Positions 1-8,156 of a stretch of 64,000 nt of DNA are shown here, piece after piece. Source of the stretch: Virgibacillus chiguensis (GTDB lineage: Bacteria; Bacillota; Bacilli; Bacillales; Amphibacillaceae); NCBI RefSeq assembly GCF_900129865.1, contig NZ_FQXD01000003.1:1-64000 (forward strand). The letters are read 5' to 3'. The translations under genes and the position numbers were made by a program. The first letter of the stretch is position 1. Each line of letters starts with the position of its first letter. The notes beneath the pieces were generated by a model, which had not been told where the DNA came from, did not search any database, and saw only the letters and a list, made by a program, of their open reading frames with translations.

Positions 1-375
1 TGGGTGACAAAGTATAGATATAAGGTTTTGGGCGGGCATATAGCGGTGAGAGTGCGTGATTTGATAAGACAAGGTTGTGAAGCCAGAGGAATTACCATAT
101 TGCAAGGAAGTGTTGGGAAAGACCACATTCATTTATTATTATCTTGTCCTCCAAGTATTGCTCCAAGTAAAATATTGCAGTATCTAAAAGGAAGATCATC
201 GAGATTATTGCAGGATGAGTTTCCAGAACTTAAAAAGAAATATTGGGGGCAGCACTTGTGGGCAAGAGGATATTTTTGTGCCACCGTAGGAACGGTAACG
301 GAAGAAATAATAAGAAATTATATAGAAAATCAATTCAATGAAGGTAAGGACGAAATATTTAGGATAGAAGAATGA
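1..375 (+). CDS. tnpA: IS200/IS605-family transposase TnpA, 5' end outside window
   Basis: Y1-type HUH single-strand transposase. The HUH motif is visible as DHIHLLLS, and the catalytic tyrosine is probably in the C-terminal NYIENQF helix. The reading frame is open to the window edge (W-V-T-K-Y-R-Y...). Family members usually begin about 15-20 residues earlier, with a segment ending in a similar W-x-TKYR motif. The GTG at position 4 is therefore probably not the start, and the gene is cut by the window. No tnpB follows, so this looks like a tnpA-only element. Its right end with stem-loops lies just downstream. Identification is firm; activity cannot be judged from the partial sequence. Confidence 0.9.
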   Translation, partial: WVTKYRYKVLGGHIAVRVRDLIRQGCEARGITILQGSVGKDHIHLLLSCPPSIAPSKILQYLKGRSSRLLQDEFPELKKKYWGQHLWARGYFCATVGTVTEEIIRNYIENQFNEGKDEIFRIEE

Positions 376-495
376 GTTTAGTCTAGCTTTGAGGATGCTT
401 TAGCTAAGCCCTTTGAGCAGGACTTTAGCCTGGGAAACGACTTTAGTCGTCGATATTTATGTCTAAATCCACCTGCTTTAGCAGGTGGTTATTTA
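376..495 (+). mobile_element. Right end of IS200/IS605 element with stem-loops
   Basis: Downstream of tnpA lie two perfect short palindromes with a TTTA loop: ACGAC-ttta-GTCGT at 437-450 and CCACCTGC-ttta-GCAGGTGG at 469-488. IS200/IS605 elements are recognised through such subterminal hairpins, and cleavage occurs a few bases beyond the outer one. The element probably ends within about 10-20 bases after 488. The exact boundary cannot be fixed without an empty-site sequence. Confidence 0.65.
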
Positions 496-667
496 AGTAG
501 TAAAAACCACCTATATAAAAACAAGGAAAAAAGACGCATGGTGTATGGGTTATTTTACCATTAGAATTTATATAGAGGAAGAAAACTGAAATGTCTTAAT
601 AACGAGGGAGAGGGAGAAGGGGGATAGTTTGTGAAGCGTGACTTACAAATTAATTATGGGGTTTTAG

Positions 668-901
668 ATGATATTATTGGCGAATACAATTGTACTCCAT
701 CACCATGAACAAAAAGTTGAGGGACCAATAATTGAGATGCCAAGTAGATACCATGATTTAGGGAATAAAAGACAACATCCATTTGGAAATTCCGGTGGAG
801 TTGGCAGTGGAGAAGGTAGGTTAGAATTTAATAAGTGGCGTAAAGAATATTGGAAGGCAAGGTATGCCAATGAAATGATTAAAAGGGGGCTTATTGAATG
901 A
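668..901 (+). pseudogene. C-terminal remnant of an HNH-type polymorphic toxin
   Basis: The 77-codon frame contains LHHHEQ followed by a conserved-looking tail (MPSRYHDLGN..., NKWRKEYW). This resembles the W/L-HHHxx core of HNH nuclease domains at the C-terminus of LXG and other polymorphic toxins. There is no N-terminal delivery domain. A 25-codon frame at 631-708 overlaps it in another register, as expected if a frameshift separated the parts. The stop overlaps the start of the SUKH gene by 4 bp, the usual toxin-immunity arrangement. It may be an orphan toxin cassette or a decayed gene; no start or ribosome site is convincing. The family call is from motif memory, so moderate. Confidence 0.5.
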
Positions 902-1341
902 AGAGAGAAATATTAAATGCCATTAATGAAGAGTTTGAAATGTTCCCAGAAGCTTTTGGAGGACCTCTTAATATTGTGGAAGTAAACCAAGCAGAAGATG
1001 AATTAAATGTAAAATTACCAAAGGATTTTAAAGAATTTCTTTTGAGATATGGTTCTGGAGCAGTTGGTGAGGCTATTGTTTTGGGATTAAAAGAGGCGGA
1101 GTTTGTTGCAACACCGTCATTTGTAGATAAATCACTACATTTTAGGAAGGTACTGCCCAAAGGATATGAGAACTTTACTGCCATTGGTATAGACGGTGCA
1201 GGAAATTCAGTGGGCTTTAATTTCCCTGATACAGAAATTATTACATTTGATTTTAATTTCGGTGGTAAAAAATTTATAGCAGAGAGTTTTGAGGAATACT
1301 TAGAAAAAGCAATTCATGAAGAATTAAATATACATTTTTAA
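898..1341 (+). CDS. SMI1/KNR4 (SUKH) family immunity protein
   Basis: 147 residues with the SUKH pattern: an N-terminal helix, VNQAEDELNVKLPKDFKEF (the family's 'E..L...LP.d...fl' signature), then YGSG, and a C-terminal FEEYLEKAI helix. SUKH proteins neutralise nuclease toxins in contact-dependent and type VII-delivered systems. The start overlaps the HNH remnant by 4 bp, so the pair was co-translated; the immunity gene is intact while the toxin is truncated. It probably persists as protection against sibling toxins. Function beyond family is inference. Confidence 0.85.
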   Translation: MKREILNAINEEFEMFPEAFGGPLNIVEVNQAEDELNVKLPKDFKEFLLRYGSGAVGEAIVLGLKEAEFVATPSFVDKSLHFRKVLPKGYENFTAIGIDGAGNSVGFNFPDTEIITFDFNFGGKKFIAESFEEYLEKAIHEELNIHF

Positions 1342-1431
1342 CATTCAAGATATTAGCTGTAACAAGGTTAAAGCTCATTATGGGTGTGTGGATAAAATAA
1401 AGGAAAACAGAGCTGGTATTTTCTTTAACAA

Positions 1432-1477
1432 CACCATCTCCTATGATTTATTTAAATTATAGTTATAGGAGATGGTG
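1432..1477 (+). terminator. Stem-loop after the SUKH gene
   Basis: Perfect 13-bp stem CACCATCTCCTAT / ATAGGAGATGGTG with a 20-nt AT-rich loop. A short T-stretch (CTTTTTGG) follows about 6 nt later. It probably terminates the toxin/immunity transcript. Confidence 0.5.
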
Positions 1478-1915
1478 GTCACGCTTTTTGGTAACGTGGC
1501 AAGCAAAATGGACTAAAATAATCTGTTGATCGTAAATCCTAAAAACTGTGTCAACTATTAATACAAAAGCATTTGAATACTAACTAACATCAACTGAAAT
1601 ATACTTGGTAGGTTTCCTAATAAAGAAAACTTGTCATAGAAAAACTTGGCGACAAGCCAAGTTTTTCTGTGTTCATACCAATTGATTCTAGTAGAAATGG
1701 AAATAAAGAATGTTATAGTGATGTTTACTTCCTTGATAAAAAAGCTGAACAATCCTTTTATTATTGTTCAGCTTTTGCTATTTAATGAATGCTAATGTCT
1801 CTGGTTTTATGACCCTTAAATGGAATCATTTAACCAAGTAAGATTGCATTGTTACAAATAGTAGGTGTGTAAAACGATGATTCAAAGTTTAAAAGGTTTG
1901 TTAAAGATAAACGGT
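1478..1915. other. Non-coding stretch with two hairpins
   Basis: No credible gene. It holds an isolated copy of the recurrent hairpin core at 1638-1668 (AGAAAAACTTGGC, 5-nt loop, GCCAAGTTTTTCT) and, at 1739-1776, a stem AAAAGCTGAACAAT / ATTGTTCAGCTTTT. Read on the minus strand, the second is followed by a T-run, so it is the likely terminator of the DUF3100 operon. Confidence 0.6.
1739..1776 (-). terminator. Rho-independent terminator of the DUF3100 operon
   Basis: Stem AAAAGCTGAACAAT with its complement, 9-nt loop, and TTTTTT on the minus strand. It lies 140 bp past the last minus-strand stop and is A/T-flanked on both sides, so it may act bidirectionally. Confidence 0.65.
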
Positions 1916-2401
1916 CTAATTTCCAGATAAATGCAAGCCAATCTGTGCAAGTAAGGCACTGCCTGCATATGTTCCGGTAAAAACAAAGACGGCTACGATG
2001 GCAACTTTCCATGAAGTATTTCGTAAATCAACGAGACGATTTGCAACAGATATACCCGCAAAGGTTAATATTGGTGTAGTTATGGAAAGAAAGTCAACTG
2101 CTTGAATTGCTTGGACAAAAAAATCGGATAGTAAACATAATAAAAGCGAGGTAATCGAAACCCAGCCTAAGATCGGGAAATTGCGAATAAATTTCACCGA
2201 GGATTTTTGCATCATATCAGAAATGAAAATACCAATCATTGAAAAAAGCCACAACACACCAAGACCAGCAAAGGTCATTGCTGTTATAGGGGTTGATTCG
2301 GGATTTTTTATCAATTTAATTTCCATTGTAAACAAAATTAATGCTACACTTAAGAGAAGGATTAGACCATATTTGACATATTTATTCTTTTGAATACTCA
2401 T
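1916..2401 (-). CDS. Small multi-pass membrane protein of the DUF3100 operon
   Basis: 161 residues, highly hydrophobic, with about five predicted membrane segments (roughly residues 10-28, 40-60, 72-92, 100-118, 130-155). I do not recognise a named family with certainty. Its start overlaps the stop of the DUF3100 gene by 4 bp (ATGA), so the two are translationally coupled. The adjoining 267-residue membrane protein and a cytosolic M20 hydrolase suggest the two membrane proteins form one transporter for the hydrolase's substrate or product; that is inference. Confidence 0.7.
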   Translation of the reverse strand: MSIQKNKYVKYGLILLLSVALILFTMEIKLIKNPESTPITAMTFAGLGVLWLFSMIGIFISDMMQKSSVKFIRNFPILGWVSITSLLLCLLSDFFVQAIQAVDFLSITTPILTFAGISVANRLVDLRNTSWKVAIVAVFVFTGTYAGSALLAQIGLHLSGN

Positions 2402-3201
2402 TTTTTATCACCTCGAACTAGTTTCTTATACATAAATGCTTGAATAGGCGCAGCTAAAAATACCATAGTAAAGGTGCCAAGAAAACTAGTGAGAAGTTGG
2501 CTGGCAGAAGCATATGCAAGAATGGTGCTTTCCATTTCAGGGATACGCGCGACTAATGTTGCTGAAGCTGCACTCATCATACTACCTGATCCCACACCAG
2601 ATGCCATAGCAAGTGCTTCAATTCGAATTCCTAAATCGAGTAAAATAGGTGCAAAAACACTAAAAAAGATAGCCCCAAATAATGTTCCAATAATGTAGAT
2701 GGAAAGAACGCCTCGTCCTTCCTTAGATTCCAATGTGTACTTTTCTGAGATATATGCAAGCTCTCCCTCCCGGCCAATACCTAACGTAGCACCAATTGCT
2801 TCTCGGCGTAAACCTAACAAAAGAGCAACTGGTAACCCGATGAACACCGTTCCTAAATTACCAAGTTCTTGAATAATAAATACCCAACCGACCTGCAAGA
2901 TGTCTCTAATTTGTGGTGCGACATCTGCTCCGTATCGTGCCATTAATGGTAGCATAATTAAAATAAGGTATGTGCTAGCAAAATGAATGTTTTTTTCACT
3001 GTATATTTTTTTCATGATTCCTTTACGAAATAATTTCAGACCTAAGAACATCGTTAATATAATGGCAAAAACTAAAGGGAGTAGTCCAATTGTAAACGAT
3101 CCTAATGGTATAGCTTGAAAACCTATTAATTCAGAGATGGTAATAATAATTAGTGCAAAAGCAATTAAAAAAATCAAATTTTTGTTCATGTTCTGCCTCA
3201 T
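2398..3201 (-). CDS. DUF3100 family membrane protein, putative transporter
   Basis: 267 residues with about seven to eight membrane segments and a glycine/serine-rich stretch ASGVGSGSMMSAASATL at about 195-211, typical of DUF3100 proteins. The start overlaps the M20 gene stop by 4 bp. An alternative in-frame ATG four codons later (MNKN) is preceded by a weak GAGG. DUF3100 genes commonly sit beside M20 amidohydrolases, and the fold looks like a carrier. The likely role is moving the amide or dipeptide-like substrate of the neighbouring hydrolase, but no substrate is known. Confidence 0.75.
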   Translation of the reverse strand: MRQNMNKNLIFLIAFALIIITISELIGFQAIPLGSFTIGLLPLVFAIILTMFLGLKLFRKGIMKKIYSEKNIHFASTYLILIMLPLMARYGADVAPQIRDILQVGWVFIIQELGNLGTVFIGLPVALLLGLRREAIGATLGIGREGELAYISEKYTLESKEGRGVLSIYIIGTLFGAIFFSVFAPILLDLGIRIEALAMASGVGSGSMMSAASATLVARIPEMESTILAYASASQLLTSFLGTFTMVFLAAPIQAFMYKKLVRGDKK

Positions 3202-4484
3202 TTCTTTGTTGGATTCATGTTATTTTGAACAATAGATGCGATTAGTTCTTGGTAAGCTGTATAGCTTTGTTTATATAGCTTTGCTTTGTCAATGCTTCCA
3301 CTCATTTGTTCCAGTACTTGTGCTAAAAATCGCGGAAATATCTCGTAAATAAACGTAGGATCGACATCTATAAAGTCATCTCCATGGATGGTTCCAGTAA
3401 AGCCGCTATAGCCAATTTGTATACATGGCATCATAAAGGAAAGGTCACCTATATCACCGGCAGCGCTAATAAAGTTATCGTTTAGTATTTCATCAATTTC
3501 AGTGTTTTTATGGAATGCTGCTTCAACAAACGTGGATAAATACCTATCTTGTACAAATGGTAAATAGCCCATTTGTGTATCAATCGTTACATTTCCTTGC
3601 AGAGCCATGGCACTTCCTTTCGCCGCATCGTCTAATTTTTCTGCTGTCGCTTTTAAATAGTCTACAGATTTCGTTCGCAAATCTGTTCCTACAACGATGT
3701 GATTTGGAATAACATTTGTAGACATATCTGATTCCATGATGATCGGATTAATTCGAACATGCTCTGACTCTTTTAATTGTTGACGACTAAGTCCGATTGC
3801 AGTATTAAATAACGTTGACATATGATACGCATTCTTAGAAGAAAATGGATCAAATCCAGCATGTGTAGCTTTCCCTTCAAAGGTGTATTTTTTGTATAAA
3901 AAACCAGCTAAATCGCAATTCATTTCAATGGTTCGTTTAGAAAATTCTCCGCCAATGGCATGCACACATATACTTAGGTCGATGTCTTCAAAAACACCTA
4001 GTTTCATAGCTTCTGGTTTCCCACCATAATGACTAATTTGACCTTCTTGTAACAATTGCTGACGATAGGTTAAATCTAAGTATTCTTCTGCGGGTACAAA
4101 AACGAATGTTAGTTTGAAATCTAAATTTTTATATGCTTTTGTCTTAAAGAAATATTGATAGAGTGCTAGAGCTATCGCTATTTGTGAGTAATGACCGCAG
4201 TTATGGGCTGCTCCTGTTTGCTCATCAGCATACATATGGGTAGGTGCATAGACTGCATCTAATTCAGCGATAAAAGCAATGTGTAAATCATCTGTTCCTT
4301 TAGTTCCTAAGCTTGTCTTAAAACCAGTTAAACTAAAATTTTCAATGTCAATATTAAGGTTTACTGCCTTTAAATAATCAATGACTTGTTTTTTTGTACG
4401 TTTTTCTTTATATCCAAGTTCAGGATGGTAATAAATATCCTCAGCGACCTGTTTTATGGCTTCATATTGTTGTTTAAATTGCAT
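3198..4484 (-). CDS. M20 family amidohydrolase (AbgB/M20D-like)
   Basis: 428-residue cytosolic zinc hydrolase of the M20 group. Visible features: AHNCGHYSQIAIA (metal-binding Cys-Gly-His), VPAEEY (catalytic Glu pair), a KATHAG dimerisation-domain motif, and TIHGDDF near the C-terminus. The family cleaves N-acyl amino acids, aminobenzoyl-glutamate and similar amides. It is the first gene of a three-gene minus-strand operon with two membrane proteins, joined by 4-bp overlaps. An AGGGGGC site lies about 8 nt before the ATG. The HNCGHYSQ version differs slightly from the common HxCGHDxH, so the exact substrate class is open. Confidence 0.85.
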   Translation of the reverse strand: MQFKQQYEAIKQVAEDIYYHPELGYKEKRTKKQVIDYLKAVNLNIDIENFSLTGFKTSLGTKGTDDLHIAFIAELDAVYAPTHMYADEQTGAAHNCGHYSQIAIALALYQYFFKTKAYKNLDFKLTFVFVPAEEYLDLTYRQQLLQEGQISHYGGKPEAMKLGVFEDIDLSICVHAIGGEFSKRTIEMNCDLAGFLYKKYTFEGKATHAGFDPFSSKNAYHMSTLFNTAIGLSRQQLKESEHVRINPIIMESDMSTNVIPNHIVVGTDLRTKSVDYLKATAEKLDDAAKGSAMALQGNVTIDTQMGYLPFVQDRYLSTFVEAAFHKNTEIDEILNDNFISAAGDIGDLSFMMPCIQIGYSGFTGTIHGDDFIDVDPTFIYEIFPRFLAQVLEQMSGSIDKAKLYKQSYTAYQELIASIVQNNMNPTKK

Positions 4485-4657
4485 TTGGATGCCCCCTGTA
4501 AAATATGTCGAAAAAACACGAATTTATCTTATCACTATGTTGAAAGTTCGTCAATAACGAATATTTTTAAGTATATACGTTTTATTGTTCGTTTTTTAAT
4601 TGTTTGATAAGTGGGAAACAAGGTAATATTTGATTTTTGCAACAAATGAACATAGGG

Positions 4658-4685
4658 TTGTTTTTTTAGAAATGAATGTTATACT
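4658..4685 (+). promoter_or_regulatory. Promoter of the purine riboswitch transcript
   Basis: TTGTTT at 4658-4663, 16-nt spacer, TATACT at 4680-4685 with an extended -10 TG (TGtTATACT). It starts transcription about 20 nt before the aptamer. Confidence 0.6.
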
Positions 4686-4710
4686 TATCCCATTCAAATT
4701 AAATCGTAAC

Positions 4711-4779
4711 TTTCATATAATCGCGGGGATATGGCCTGCAAGTTTCTACCGGTTTACCGTAAATAAACTGACTATGAAA
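4711..4779 (+). promoter_or_regulatory. Purine riboswitch aptamer, guanine class
   Basis: The P1 strands TTTCATA (4711-4717) and TATGAAA (4773-4779) enclose the conserved core: TATAATCGCG, then GATATGGC, AAGTTTCTACC, and GACTATG. The discriminator equivalent to residue 74 of the xpt aptamer is C (4772), which marks guanine/hypoxanthine recognition; adenine sensors have U there. P3 (ACCGGTTTACCGTAAATAAACTG region) is present. A terminator follows at 4829-4885. The next gene is a purine-type permease, so ligand and gene function agree. Confidence 0.93.
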
Positions 4780-4828
4780 AAGGTATGGCTTATGCCGTTA
4801 TGGCATAGTCTATTCTTTGTTATTTCGT

Positions 4829-4885
4829 TAAAAGTTCGGAATACATTGCTTTTTCATGAAAAGGCAGTGTATTCCGAACTTTTTT
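4829..4885 (+). terminator. Riboswitch expression-platform terminator
   Basis: Long stem AAAGTTCGGAATACA / TGTATTCCGAACTTT with an extended upper stem, followed by TTTTT. It is placed as the OFF-state terminator of the purine riboswitch. A smaller hairpin TATGCC-gttat-GGCATA at 4791-4807 lies between aptamer and terminator. Confidence 0.85.
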
Positions 4886-4943
4886 ATGGTCTAGGAATTT
4901 ATAAAATTTTGCAGCTGTGGATAAACTAACTAAGTTATTTAGA

Positions 4944-5153
4944 CACGTCCGGCTCCAGCGCCCAGCAACTAGGCGACTTCACTCCATTGCCTTACGATAA
5001 GTCATCATCGGTTCGTTCTAAATAGGAAGGCCGACTAAAGGCGGGCTTGCCGGAGGGCGCTGGCATACTCCTTTTGCAGGAGCATGATTCCTAAAACTTT
5101 CGTTGATTTGTTCCAGTCGCTACGTTGCTAACCGGGCGCTTGCGCCTTTGTTC
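4944..5153 (+). repeat. Dispersed ~200-bp repeat, copy A (full length)
   Basis: It begins CACGTCCGGCTCCAGCGCC and ends GCGCCTTTGTTCC; GC-rich against its surroundings, with internal palindromes such as GCATACTCCTTTTGCAGGAG. A second copy in the same orientation lies at 9342-9545, and an inverted 3' part at 19783-19876. There is no ORF. The family resembles the non-coding interspersed repeats common in Bacillaceae. It lies between the riboswitch terminator and the permease gene. Confidence 0.8.
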
Positions 5154-5154
5154 C

Positions 5155-5237
5155 ACTATAGGAAAGTTTAAAGGTTTATAGTATAAGAAAAACTACACCT
5201 TTCGCCATAGGACTTGGCGACAAACCAAGTTTTTCTA
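5155..5237 (+). repeat. Recurrent ~85-bp hairpin element, copy a
   Basis: A block ACTATAGGAAAGT...TTTATAGTATAAGAAAAACTAC followed by TTCGCCATA and the hairpin ACTTGGcgacaaaCCAAGTTTTTCT. Close copies occur at 24367-24457, 44340-44421 and 59309-59400, with shorter forms at 1638-1668 and 28640-28665. All lie between genes and all are on this strand. Confidence 0.7.
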
Positions 5238-5301
5238 ATTTTATCCGTGTGTATTCCAATAAGAGGAATCTAGATGGAGATAGAGGAGAAATACCTATTG
5301 T

Positions 5302-6738
5302 ATGGAACAATCAACTAGACAAAGGGGACAACGAAGAATGAAATCATTACTGGAAGAAGACCAATTTCAGCGTAATCAACATCTATCTAAGCAAGAAAGA
5401 CCACGAGTTTTAAAGTCACTTATGATTGGTTCCCAGCATGTTTTAGCAATGGATTTGTTTATTCCGCCAATTATTTTAGCTGGGCTTCTGTCGCTTTCTG
5501 TCGCAAATACAGCATTACTTATTCAAATGACATTTCTAGCTTGTGGTATTGCTACGGTGATACAAGCAGGGTTTGCAATGAAGCTACCTGTTATGCAGGG
5601 GCCTTCTTTTATACCATTGAGTGCTTTAGCAGCAATTGGAACTACCTCTGGACTAGGCGCTATGATTGGTAGCTTGATTCCTGGGGCCATATTGATTGCT
5701 TTGTTAGGCTACCCTCTCCGAATTGTTAGTAAAATTATTCAATCTTTTATACCGAAACTTGTTGCTGGAACAGTAATTATTGTGGTGGGTGTTGCATTAA
5801 TGCCAAGCGCTATTCAATCAATTTATACTGCTCCAGGTCACTTTGGCACGAATGTTTTCATTGCCGCTTTGAGTATGGGAGTGTTAGTAGTATGTATTTA
5901 TGTAGGTGAAACATTTATCAGGTTCAAGTTTGTGAAATTGTTTTCAGTTATTTTCGCCTTAACTATAGGCACAGTCGTAGCTTCATTCTTTGGTATGTTG
6001 GATTTTTCATCGGTGTATACAGCTAAGTGGTTTGCAATGCCGCATCTTTTTGCTTTTGGTGTCCCCACCTTTGAATGGGAAGCGATTATGATTGTGACTT
6101 TTCTTTATTTTATTATTATGATTGAAACTACAGGCACCTGGTTTACCGTTAGTAATGTGACTGGACAGCCGCTTGATGATAGACGTTTAAATGGCGGAGC
6201 ATTAGGAGAAGGCATTGGCTGTTTAATAGGCGCTTGCTTTGGTGGTACATCTGTTACTGGCTATTCTTCTAATGCTGGGGTAGTAGCCATTACTGGTGTG
6301 AAAAGCCGTTATCCGGTGATAGCTGGAGGAATTATTTTAATTGCATTAAGCATGATGCCTAAAATAATGAATGCTATTGCCAGTATCCCGGCTCCAGTTG
6401 TTAACGGTGTGTTCGCTTTAGTCTGTGTCGTCATTATGATGAATGGATTTCGAGTGGTAAAAGATATCCCGTTTTCTGAACGAAATATGTTAATGATTGG
6501 CATCCCAATTATGTTAACGTTGTTTACAATATTTTTACCAGCTGAAATTATTGAAAAAATGCCAGACATAATTCACTATTTATTTTCTTCAGGGATGGCG
6601 GTTGGGGCTTTAGCAGCAGTTATATTAAATAAACTGCTACCTGAAAAAACAAATCATATAATACGAAATGTAGATAATAAACCATTAACAAGTAATGTAC
6701 GTACACATTATGAAACGATCACTGGAGGAAAAAGATGA
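5302..6738 (+). CDS. NCS2 family purine permease (xanthine/uric acid/guanine type)
   Basis: 478-residue nucleobase:cation symporter-2 protein with about 13-14 membrane segments. Family landmarks are QHVLAMDLFIPPIILAG near residue 45, MQGPSFIPLSALAAIG near 97, and the NAT-type motif S-N-A-G-x-x-x-x-T-G near 325. An N-terminal hydrophilic extension of about 35 residues is present; ATG13 is an alternative start. The stop overlaps the next gene by 4 bp. It is the first gene after a guanine-class riboswitch, though ~415 bp of repeats and spacer intervene. Substrate within the purines is inferred from the riboswitch and the deaminase partner. Confidence 0.88.
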   Translation: MEQSTRQRGQRRMKSLLEEDQFQRNQHLSKQERPRVLKSLMIGSQHVLAMDLFIPPIILAGLLSLSVANTALLIQMTFLACGIATVIQAGFAMKLPVMQGPSFIPLSALAAIGTTSGLGAMIGSLIPGAILIALLGYPLRIVSKIIQSFIPKLVAGTVIIVVGVALMPSAIQSIYTAPGHFGTNVFIAALSMGVLVVCIYVGETFIRFKFVKLFSVIFALTIGTVVASFFGMLDFSSVYTAKWFAMPHLFAFGVPTFEWEAIMIVTFLYFIIMIETTGTWFTVSNVTGQPLDDRRLNGGALGEGIGCLIGACFGGTSVTGYSSNAGVVAITGVKSRYPVIAGGIILIALSMMPKIMNAIASIPAPVVNGVFALVCVVIMMNGFRVVKDIPFSERNMLMIGIPIMLTLFTIFLPAEIIEKMPDIIHYLFSSGMAVGALAAVILNKLLPEKTNHIIRNVDNKPLTSNVRTHYETITGGKR

Positions 6739-8096
6739 AACAAACACTTTTAAAAAATGGATATATCATTTCAATGAATGCAAATAGAGAAGTATTTGTT
6801 CACGGAGATGTTCTCATTGAAGGCAATACAATTAAAGCAGTTGGGCATGTTACAAAAGACAGTATTCACGCTGATGCCGATGTAGTAGACGTTACTGGGA
6901 AAATGGTTATGCCAGGTCTTATCAATACGCATGTTCATTTGTCACAACAATTAGGTAGGGGCATTGCAGATGATGTGGATTTACTAACATGGTTGCGTAA
7001 ACGAATTTGGCCATATGAGAGCAGTATGACAGAGGAGGAAGCGTATATTTCAGCCCTTGCTTGTAGTATTGAACTTATTAAATCAGGTGTTACGACTTTG
7101 GCCGAAGCTGGCGGTCATCATGTAGATGCATTAGGAAAAGCGGTCAAAGAAGTTGGACTTCGAGCTATTTTATCCCGTTCAACCATGGATATGGGGGAAG
7201 GATTGCCATTAAATTGGCAGGAAACAACAAATGAGGCATTGAAAAAACAAGAAACACTTATAGAGAAATGGCATCATACTTCTGACGAGCGAATTAAAAT
7301 GTGGTTTGGTTTACGTACTATATTTAATTGTTCTGATGATTTAATAAGACAAACAAAACAATTAGCTGATCAATATGGAGTTGGTATTCATATGCATGCA
7401 GCAGAAATAATGGATGAAATACGTTATACAAAGGAACAACGTGGTGCTTCAACTATTGAGCATTTACATAAACTTGGTTTATTGGATGAAAACTTGTTAA
7501 CAGCACATATGGTTTGGCTAACAGATCGAGAAATGGATCTTGTGATGTTACATAACGTTAAAGTTTCCCATAACCCAGGCGCAGCAATGAAGGTGCTCGG
7601 TTTTGCGAGAATTCCAGAAATGCTGGAAAAAGGAATTGATGTGTCCATTGGTACAGATGGCGCGCCCGCAAATAATCGTATGGACATGATGGACGAAATG
7701 TATGTAACATCACTCTTACATAAAGGAAGAACATTGGATACAACGACTGTTCCCGCTGAGCAAGTCCTAGAAATGGCGACTGTAAAGGCAGCGAAATGTT
7801 TATTATGGGATAGGGAGATTGGTTCATTGGAGCAAGGAAAAAGGGCTGACCTCATTATTATTAACCCTAAACAAATAGGAAGTTTCCCCATGCATGACCC
7901 GATTGCCAATATCGTTTATTCCATGCATGCAAGCAATGTAGAGTCTTCCATGTGCAATGGGCAATGGTTAATGAAAGATCGAAACATTTTAACCGTTAAT
8001 GAAAATGAAATAATAGAGACAGCTCAGCAATTGGCGGAAGGTGTTGTGAAACGTGCAGGCATCCATTTAAAGGAACGTTTTCTGCATGTTAGGTAA
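6735..8096 (+). CDS. ATZ/TRZ-type amidohydrolase, probable (oxo)guanine deaminase
   Basis: 453-residue amidohydrolase-superfamily deaminase. Metal and catalytic residues: NTHVHL (His66, His68), GIHMHAAE (His219/His221), the TAHMVW histidine (258), SHNPGAA (His279), and Asp308 in SIGTDGAPANN. This pattern is that of S-adenosylhomocysteine / 8-oxoguanine / triazine deaminases. The start overlaps the permease stop by 4 bp and sits behind GGAGGAAAAAG. Being in a guanine-riboswitch operon with a purine permease makes a guanine or oxidised-purine substrate the best guess. Triazine hydrolysis is possible from family but not supported by context. Confidence 0.85.
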   Translation: MKQTLLKNGYIISMNANREVFVHGDVLIEGNTIKAVGHVTKDSIHADADVVDVTGKMVMPGLINTHVHLSQQLGRGIADDVDLLTWLRKRIWPYESSMTEEEAYISALACSIELIKSGVTTLAEAGGHHVDALGKAVKEVGLRAILSRSTMDMGEGLPLNWQETTNEALKKQETLIEKWHHTSDERIKMWFGLRTIFNCSDDLIRQTKQLADQYGVGIHMHAAEIMDEIRYTKEQRGASTIEHLHKLGLLDENLLTAHMVWLTDREMDLVMLHNVKVSHNPGAAMKVLGFARIPEMLEKGIDVSIGTDGAPANNRMDMMDEMYVTSLLHKGRTLDTTTVPAEQVLEMATVKAAKCLLWDREIGSLEQGKRADLIIINPKQIGSFPMHDPIANIVYSMHASNVESSMCNGQWLMKDRNILTVNENEIIETAQQLAEGVVKRAGIHLKERFLHVR

Positions 8097-8156
8097 GGAG
8101 TTCTTCAGGAACGTTTTTGTTAAAATAACTTATTTATTAAACAGAAGGGGATTTGT

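Noticed and set aside
1558-1752. 64-codon minus-strand frame
   Set aside because: It spans the repeat hairpin and part of a terminator, with no start signal.
4630-4929. 99-codon open frame on the plus strand
   Set aside because: It lies across the purine riboswitch aptamer and terminator; no ribosome site and no protein-like pattern.
4944-5153. GC-rich repeat considered as an rRNA/tRNA fragment or structured RNA gene
   Set aside because: No tRNA arms or rRNA signatures, and it recurs in diverged copies, so a dispersed repeat is the better label.
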